Shown piece after piece: positions 56,461 to 64,000 of a stretch of 64,000 nt of DNA. Source of the DNA: Blastobasis lacticolella (taxonomy: Eukaryota; Arthropoda; Insecta; Lepidoptera; Blastobasidae); contig LR990050.1 of assembly GCA_905147135.1 (NCBI GenBank), forward strand, positions 12,398,001 through 12,462,000. Direction: 5' to 3'. Position numbers and translations under genes: made by a program. The notes under the pieces are model-generated. The model had not been told where the DNA came from and ran no database searches. It saw only the letters and a list, made by a program, of their open reading frames with translations. Every line of letters starts with the position of its first letter. The first letter of the stretch is position 1.

Positions 56461-56568
56461 ATGAATGAAAGGGCAGGTAGGTTGGGGTAGGTGAAGGTTA
56501 GGGTAGGTATGAGTAGTGTAGGATAGGGCTAGGACACCATGTGAATGAAGTCGCGCCGGCCCAGCTAA
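56461..56568 (+). mobile_element. Helitron-like 3' end with G-rich tail, copy 1
   Basis: GGGTAGG-type degenerate repeats, then ACACCATGTGAATGAAGTC, GCGCCGGCCCAG and CTAA followed by T. Similar layout to 57150-57340. Confidence 0.45.
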
Positions 56569-57149
56569 TAACGAAATACACAACTAAGCATCGTTATAAT
56601 TTATTGTAACACTATCGTCAATGTTAAAAATAAAGTAACACATGAGCTTCAAATTCAAGGCTATGCATTATTGCCATTGCTTTGTCAAGCCGCCTACACA
56701 CATCGCACATGTACAGGTATATACCCGCAAAAAACGAAGTCCTTTGTTTGTTGATGAATATTCTGACAAATGGCCGTCTGGACCTGCCTTTATGTGAGAC
56801 GAGTTAAACGGAGAAGAAAATTGCAAAACTCATCGTACAAGAAATATTGAGTACATTTTTAAAGGCGAACATTTGTTGAATGAGACACGATTAATCACTT
56901 GGAAAAAACGTCAAAATTAAATTATTCACCTCTAAATCCTCATCAGCACAGCAGCGTCAGATGATGGCACCATAACATAACACGAACTCTATACGTGCCT
57001 ACAAATTTCTATGATTTCCCTCGATTTCACAGGGTTTTCATCAGCAAATCCTGACCATATGAAATCAATCAATCAAAACTTCAGAAGTACATCTTTAAGT
57101 ATAAGTATAATATAAGTATAAATATAAGTTTCTTTTGTTTTCGAAGTCG
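56569..57149. other. no gene seen
   Basis: AT-rich spacer between the two G-rich Helitron-like ends. Possibly the body of the second one. Confidence 0.4.
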
Positions 57150-57340
57150 GTTAAAAAAAGGGTAGGTGTAGGATAAGTGTAGGGTAGTGGTAGGGTAAGG
57201 GTACGGTTGGGTAGAGTAGGGTTGGGTAGGAATAAAGTTGGATGGGATATGGTTAGGGTAGTGGCAGGTTAGACAAAGAGTAGTGCGGGGTACGGTAGGA
57301 GTAGTACACCACGCGAAAGAAGACCCGCCGAGTCAGCTAG
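57150..57340 (+). mobile_element. Helitron-like 3' end with G-rich tail, copy 2
   Basis: About 130 bp of degenerate GGTAG/GGGTA units, then ACACCACGCGAAAGAAGACC, CGCCGAGTCAG and CTAG followed by T. Confidence 0.5.
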
Positions 57341-58504
57341 TACTTACATAATAATGGTACGGGTAAAAGAGGTAGCTCTTGTAGAATATGCCCAATTTGA
57401 ATACATTCTGAGCGTATTCTGCAAAAATATAAACTTCCGAATAGCAGCCTAGGCCGACGATGGTGGAGATTTAAGAGTATTAAGTCATGTCGTCTTCTTG
57501 CGTAAATCCGTCAAAGTCTACCTTGTACTAGTAAAGTATAAAAAAACAGCCAACCTGGTGCTGATATTATTAAATCAATTCTAGTATCTCAATCATGAAG
57601 CGTGACACCATGAGACCTAAGAGCCCGTACACAATTCCAATCACGTCGCGTGTGGTATCTCGATTTTACGACTTTGGGTTCTGTACTGATTACAGCAGAT
57701 AGACAACAGATTACAGATTACTACAATGACAGACAGATTATTTTAAAATATTTCCACAAAAACCGCGTACGTGCAGCAACGGACCAGAAAACCTGCAGCG
57801 ACTTAACAGTGTACACTCAGCGAGTAGTGATCGAACAGCTATCACGCAGCGTCCAAACAGTGAACGCGCAGTATCTGCGTAGCCACCGCACAGCGTCCGT
57901 ATCACAAGCACGAAGAATTCCTTGTTCCATTCCACTAGCTTGCCTACCCATTTCTCATTTCCTCGCAATGACTACCTGCACGTTCGTTCTTCGGTCGTTG
58001 TGCGTACGCTGTCAGAAAGCGTTTTCTACGCGGTTTGTAAGCGTATAAACGGACCCTAAAACCAAACAATAACACAGAAAATTATATGCGACTCCTACAC
58101 AACCTGTTCCATTATGAATTATACGAATCACCTTTGAATGCATGCTGATTTGACTTTAGCTGTCAAATTCAACCTTTCTCGTCGCTTTTGTGACTTCAAT
58201 ATTTGTTTTACAAAGATCGAATGTTGTATGTTGGACCCGATCGAACTCTAATGATCAACACATTTAAACTTGACAGGCGTGTCTGGAGTGATTCATTTTA
58301 AAAGCCTTGACTTTGCATTCATACTTCATTATAATAACTATGGTACTTAATATTTCAAAATTTTATATATTTTAAGAGAGGTAGGGCATAGCGGGGTATC
58401 TCGTTCGAATTGGAGCCGCCCGACTGGGGAAGTACCTTACAGAATATCACAGCTAAATAATACTCTTTTAAATAGTATTGTGTTTCTGCCGGTGAGTAAG
58501 GTTT
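57341..58504. other. no gene assigned
   Basis: A 132-codon frame at 57650-58048 (+) and a minus-strand frame overlap; both lack domains. No repeat apart from the possible decayed repeat C at 57598-57665. Confidence 0.4.
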
Positions 58505-58705
58505 CCGGTGCTCCATGGGGTGGGGATTTGGGGAACCGTGGCTTTGGCAGTGGAGTGGCATTTGCCTTTTGCTGCCAGAGCAACGTGTTAGGTGGGCAAC
58601 GCATTAGCGATACTCTTGGTGTTGCTAATGTCTATAGGCAGTGGTGACCACTTTCCATCAGGTGGCCCGCTTGCCTGTTTGCCTACCGTATGACATAAAA
58701 AACGT
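58505..58705 (+). mobile_element. LINE 3' end, family J
   Basis: GGGGAACCGTGGCTTTGGCA, GCCAGAGCAACGTGTTAGGT, GTTGCTAATGTCTATAGGCA, CATCAGGTGGCCCGCTTGCC and the A run after CCGTATGACAT. Best copy of this 3' UTR. Confidence 0.75.
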
Positions 58706-59247
58706 TTTACGTTTAATATTCCTCGTACATAATTATGGAAAGAAATTAAGTAAAAATATGTAAGTGCTCATCATCATCATATATTTAAGAGTTATGACTC
58801 TTGTCAGTGGAGCAATCGCCACTCTACTGAAAGTGCTATCTTCTATAAAATTGTAGCTAGTATGAAAACACAAAAACAGAAATCAAATGTAAAGTAATTT
58901 AAACAAAACCAAAACGTAATGTTTATGCAATAAACTCGGATGTTCATACTTCTTTTGTAAATGACGAAACTACCGTTTTGAAGACGAATGGGTTAAATGA
59001 ATAATGTATGAGTACTTATGTCCTTCTATTTTTATAAGGCACCTTGAAAGATACCTACTTTATACATTTACATAACGCTGTCTATCAACCGATTTAAAAA
59101 CGGTATTTTTTGCGCCACAAAATACATATTTTGATGCATGAGACACAATACAAGTACTTTTTCGGTCGGATCTCCACCATTTTAATAGCCACCAGGATGC
59201 AATTTGGTCCATCCTGTGAAAAAGACCCTTGCAGTCTCCCCTTGAAT
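58706..59247. other. no gene seen
   Basis: AT-rich spacer. Confidence 0.5.
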
Positions 59248-59341
59248 GTTCCTTTAATTTTGGGAACAGCCTGTAATGATGAGCCACCGGGCACATGGAC
59301 GGACATCCACCGATTACGACTTTTCCCAAAATTAAAGGAAC
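59248..59341. repeat. perfect 19-bp inverted repeat, 56-nt spacer
   Basis: GTTCCTTTAATTTTGGGAA (59248-59266) is exactly complementary to 59323-59341. The overlapping open frames on both strands are a consequence of the symmetry. Confidence 0.7.
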
Positions 59342-60534
59342 TTTTTCTGGGAAAGACTATGCTAAAAATAACATAAAAAAATATGTGGCTTGGAGCATAG
59401 GGATCCACTGTCGCAAGAATTTTCTATGTTATCAATTCTGGAGCTACGATACTTAAACAGACAGACAGACGGATTCAAACACCCTTACTTAACTCTCTTG
59501 TAACACCCGTCTTTAAGCATTTTGTGACGGAAATGTAAGAAAAATTGTACAATATTTATAGTTTGATTGTTTTGGACAATTATTATTGTTATTTTGTGAT
59601 AATGAACCGACAGCATACCATGGTTGGATGTGCACTCTGATTGCTCCCAAGATAATAATATAATAGGTATACGATGTGAAACGTAACGGTAGCTAGTTTT
59701 ATTGTGTATTACAAAACGGTGCCAACCTTTAACACAAACTTGCTTGTATCATTTTTATATTACTAGTTTCCGTCAGCGGTAACAACTCTTATTCTTTATT
59801 ATTTTAAATCATATTCCTACTAAGCCCCAGGAACACGTGGGATGTAAGCACCTAAAGCAATGTTTAATTTTATATTTGTTAGATTTGACTGTATAATGTT
59901 GGCTACAATGGGGCACACCTATTGTCTGCTTATTAATAAAAATGTATGGTAGTTTGAAGAGGCGCCGAAATTTTCGTCGGATTCAGCGTTACAGCCCAGA
60001 CCGCTTAACCCCATATTGTATGGCCATATCATAGGAGCCAGCACAGCACAGCCAGTGGGAGCTTTGTTCAGGAGAGTGGTGATCAGCAGATGGAAGCCCA
60101 GAATAGTAATTTATGCCGAAATTCAATGTGGCTCCCACGTAAACGGGTACGGAACGTAATAACCGAATTTTATGCGGATGAAGTGGCAAAAGCAAGTATT
60201 ACATAAAGTAGTAAGTATAACTAGTATTGCTGAGGCTGCACTGGTTTGGCATTGGATCAACGCAAACATATACTCGTATTTCCTTGCTCATGGATAACTC
60301 CACCCATTTGAGAAATCTGCATAAATTCGCAGAAAGACATTTGAGATGACAGATCTATGCTAAGACAGGCATCTATTTCTTATTCTTTGATAACTCAAAA
60401 ATCAATAAGAAGAATGATGTTGAGTTATCTATCAACCTCAACTTCGGTCAGTACATCGAATCCAAAGCAAAGGATGTAGCAAAAGAAAATCAGTAGATAT
60501 CCTTTAGACTAGAAGTTCAGGCGGTTCATAGTTC
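59342..60534. other. no gene seen
   Basis: AT-rich; nothing recognised. Confidence 0.5.
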
Positions 60535-60952
60535 AATGAGGAGGTTTCCAGTAGGTATTGATAGTTGGTTTAAAAAAGCATCAATAGATGGCGCCCCTAC
60601 AATTTTGGTAATCTTTTTATAATCTGTATGATGGTGGCAGTGATTTCATGCAGCCAACTAATACTAAACTTAAAACTAAAATGTTTATTAATATAAACAT
60701 AACTGTTAAAGGTTGAACGAAGTGTTAAAAGAAATATTTATAGAAGTTGGCACTATGTTCCATTATTACAACAACCTCTAAAATGGTTGAAAACTATTTA
60801 CAAATACAATATTATCCAATACAACGTACCCAGTGTGTATATCCTGTTTGCTAAGAACCTATTTCAAGCGATTATCAATTACCAAAATTGATGGGGCGCC
60901 ATCTAGTGAGTGGTTACGAATGCATTAAATACCTATTGGAAAACTCCTCATT
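60535..60952 (-). mobile_element. MITE family M1, copy 3 (inverted)
   Basis: AATGAGGAGGTTTCCAGTAG on the left and ATACCTATTGGAAAACTCCT on the right; the interior is the inverse of copy 1 throughout (GTATGATGGTGGCAGTGATT; ACAACGTACCCAGTGTGTAT). If the ends are drawn one base in, TCA is duplicated outside. Confidence 0.8.
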
Positions 60953-62850
60953 CAAACAGTTGCTTCAGTGTTATCTGTGGTTATACGAAGCACATGTCCA
61001 ATCCTGCATGGAATACTGCTGCCACCTCTGGAATGAATCAGCCAAATAATTTAATTCTTTCTTCCGGACGGTTGATTCCGACTTTTGTCAGGATCAGCTT
61101 TTATGCTCTGCTTCCTCCATTTTTCCCGGTTTTAGGTATCCTCCCATTGCAAGTCAATCACTATAAGTGGAAACTGTAATGAAAACATTGAGTAGTTCAG
61201 AAGAATTAAGTGGCCAAACACTCACCTTGCTCCATCAGAGATACAAGCTGGAAGATCCGTTACATCTAATACAAGTCTTATACCATAGCCATATAATGTG
61301 TACTTAATAATACATAAGGAAATAAAGACGTAGCATGTACAAACAGGCAAACATGCAGTCCGTAATCGGCCATTTCCATCGCTAATACAGACCTTGACCG
61401 TGACTGCGGCGCAGCGGTGCGCTCCACTCCCGCGCAGCCCCTTCGCCCCGCGCTTGATTCTTGCCAAAGAATAACAAATTCATCGTAGGTACTTAGTAGT
61501 TTGATTTCTATGTTGTAAGTTTTGATGTTTGGGGTAGTGTACAAAACTACTGAACCGATTTCGAATTTCTTTTTGCATTTGATAGATGGCAATCTGGGCA
61601 AGGGCTTTGATGTAGCCTTTCAGTTTAAGCTTTAATTCGGTAAGTAGTATTGCATGGTTCCGTAAAATTAAATATTACTTGCAAGTGACCTCAACCTCAC
61701 CTGCACCCAGTTTCCCTACTAACAGACGGACGCTCGGGCTTCCAGTTCCAGTTAACCTTTTCACTTAATTGTTATACGGGTCAGACGGCAGTCGCCGCTA
61801 AACCGAGATTTACCGCTAGAAAAGAAGGTCTCGTATAAAAATTCAATTTAATTCAAGACTTATTCGTCCTTCTGGAGCATTCTATTGGCCCGAATAAAGA
61901 TCACAAAGGCACAGATAAAAGAGCTTACTTCACTGCCGCTGCATACTCTTTGGCTGTAAGTAAGCGTGCTCGCTGGCCGCAATTTGCGACGCGAAATTAC
62001 CTCTGCTTGTGTAATGCCGCGCAATGCTATATTATTTTATCATTCGACGTCTTCTGCGCGCCGTGCCGTGACAGGGTATCGTTCGATCTCTGTTGGGAAG
62101 TTGTTTTTTCTTAGCTTACTCGCTTGGTGCGATTCCAGATACGTCGTATCGTGACAGATGCGATACATCGATTGTAGAATAATGCGACCGCTTTAAGTTA
62201 TCTGTCTTGTATTGTGACAACGGATCTAGGTATTTCAAAAGGTTTGTCTTACATAATCTTGTGTAAGTGGTTTGTAAATATTATCGTGTGTAATTTACAT
62301 ATTACGCAGTGTGCAAAAATTTCCCAATGATAACTACTTTTTGTAACATAACCTGATCAAACAAATCCATTAGCCGTCTCACTGCCTGCGACCATCCTCC
62401 CTTTGATGGAGTTAGCTACTAAGTTACGGGTACTCGAACACACTACCAGAACAACGAAGTCCATTAGTATAATAAGACCTTACGAAGAACACACCGATTC
62501 CTTATGGCGAACCATGTCCGTCAATTAGAAATGCGCGCGTAACATCCTGCGAAGGAACGTATACGATGTAGAATTTCCACAAGTCGTGTCAGGATGCTAG
62601 TTTTTACCGGTTCAAGCTGCAGACGACCGGTTCGTATCCTGGTGGCCCGGCGCCCGGCTCACCGAATGCTGTAATAGCTGCTTGCTGGAAATACAAGCTA
62701 ACAAGCAACCTGCAAGTAAGCGCCACGTAATGTGGATATGATACGCGACTTGTCTAATAAATTATAGCCTGTATGTTTGTATTGATATACTGACTTTAAG
62801 ATTATGCGCTTACTTCAGAAACTGCTATAGTCTGTTAACTAGCAGTTAAT
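60953..62850. other. no gene assigned
   Basis: Mixed; a GC-richer patch at 61395-61465. Short frames without domains. Confidence 0.4.
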
Positions 62851-63000
62851 ATGGGTAAATTACAGGGAAACTGTAAAACAGTTTATGGAGATACTGTACC
62901 ATGGTATAAGGCATATGATCCTAAAGGAAGAATGACTTTAAACGCGCGACAAGCTGTAAATCAAACCGTAGAAAATATTAGGCGATATAGTTGTTGTTGA
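62851..63000 (+). other. short open frame, 49 codons, unrecognised
   Basis: ATG to TGA, with VPWYKAYDPKGRMTLNARQA and ending ENIRRYSCC. The TTGTTGTTGATGATGA at its end looks like a LINE tail, so it may be the last part of an element frame rather than a gene. Confidence 0.25.
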
Positions 63001-63139
63001 TGATGAAGCTGGCCGTGTGGTGTCCAGCAGAGTTAAATAGCACAAACCACTTACACTTGTGGATGTTGTACAAGGACACTAATGTTTTGGAGACAAAAGT
63101 TCAAGAGTGTCCATAGGCTGGAAAATTGGCAGCAGCTTT

Positions 63140-63285
63140 GTCCATGGCTATATTTATAACACTGCAATCTCCAACCCACCTGCCAAGCGTGGAGATTATG
63201 GCAACACCCTCCCCTTTCGTGAAAGAGTCCTTAAATTCTGCAGTGGACTAATATGGGCTGTGGTGATGACAGCTGTTGGCCACGC
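63140..63285 (+). mobile_element. LINE 3' end fragment with GAT-rich tail
   Basis: Diverged copy of 740-870: CAATCTCCAACCCACCTGCC, AAGCGTGGAGATTATGGCAA, TGCAGTGGACTAATATGGGC and TGTGGTGATGAC. Confidence 0.65.
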
Positions 63286-64000
63286 CTTCATTCGGGTGGA
63301 CATAATTTCTACAATTTGCTGGCTTATATTACGATTTTGATGTCGTGGCTTCATCCACGATTGCCTAGATATGTGAGAAGGAGGCCTACCTTTCTACTGC
63401 TATGCGATTATAACCTGATGATGATGTTGACGAGGATGCAATGATGTCTGGTTACTAGACACTTATGTACCGCCTTTCCGACATCGTAGATAGGTCAGAA
63501 AAGGAACAACAATGATACCTGATACCTGCCAACTCTTTTCTAGATTCAACGTTTTCCTCTAATATAATTACCAATTGGCATAATTGAACTCGACAGCTGC
63601 TCAATAGAAACCTCAGTCATCGTATTTGATTAATTTCGTCATTACTAATAAAATAAGACAAACCTTAACAAATAACTTCACTGATATTTGACGATGAACT
63701 GTAATATTTTAACAGCTTATCTGATACTTGCAACTGTTTTCCTGTTGTATTTAAATTTATGAAATCTCGAATCTACTCTATTGTTGATAAATAAACAATA
63801 AACAGTCAAACTTGACATTTGTGATTGGTGTTGCCATTTATAAAGCGCATTGCATTATTTAAAAAAAAAGATGGATTTATCTATTCGGAAGTGCACAAAA
63901 CGGCAACACTAAGGATGAGCTTATAAAAGCACTTGTAACTTTGTATCTGATTCCTTTTTATTCTAGTATTCCCAGAAGAGCTAGTAGTAGCAGCTTTCTA
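63286..64000. other. no gene seen
   Basis: AT-rich to the end of the window. Confidence 0.5.

Noticed and set aside
57150..57300. interstitial telomeric repeat
   Set aside because: Units are degenerate GGTAG/GGGTA, not the insect TTAGG array, and the end is Helitron-like.
1..64000. CRISPR array, bacterial operon or riboswitch
   Set aside because: No regularly spaced repeats, and the repeat content is that of an insect nuclear genome.

Overview
The window looks like a piece of a lepidopteran (moth or butterfly) nuclear genome. It is AT-rich and dominated by short, degraded, often nested transposable-element fragments: RTE-clade LINE 3' ends ending in a GAT-rich tail, Jockey- and CR1-type LINE ends, tRNA-headed SINEs, TIR elements, Helitron-like ends with CTAG-T termini, a mariner fossil and an LTR element. 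I see no operons, rRNA, CRISPR array or free-standing tRNA gene. Organism assignment is an inference from repeat content.

Layout. 1-4600: a 429-bp TIR element, LINE tails, a Helitron 3' end, an RTE fragment, a SINE and a second TIR element. 4600-14500: several copies of one unclassified long repeat (here 'repeat A') in both orientations, broken by RTE, Jockey-type and SINE insertions. 15000-16150: an RTE end and a full tRNA-headed SINE. 16179-19148: a TA-flanked TIR DNA element interrupted by a 1.75-kb Jockey LINE that holds the longest open frame in the window (259 codons). 19900-24900: LINE C-termini and 3' ends.

25044-31803: a complete LTR retrotransposon on the minus strand. It has two 827-bp LTRs differing at 2 positions (apart from a 305-bp LINE insertion in one), TG...CA ends, a 4-bp AAGG target duplication and a tRNA-Leu-type primer binding site. 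Its 4.8-kb interior has no gag-pol frame. A young element without coding capacity is the most interesting object here.

31804-34000: a possible broken exon, then the only convincing protein gene, 32531-33256 (+), 241 codons, intronless as read, GC3-rich in an AT-rich setting, with a C-terminal half that resembles an ASH/MSP-type Ig-like domain of flagellar proteins. 34000-64000: more SINE, Helitron, MITE and LINE pieces, and three GC-rich islands (about 39640-40790, 51840-52030 and 53870-54000) that could mark promoters or first exons of genes lying mostly outside the window.

The genes do not form a pathway. The window records successive insertions, and several nestings give a relative order: repeat A before RTE; SINE before RTE; TIR element before Jockey LINE; LTR element before CR1-type LINE.
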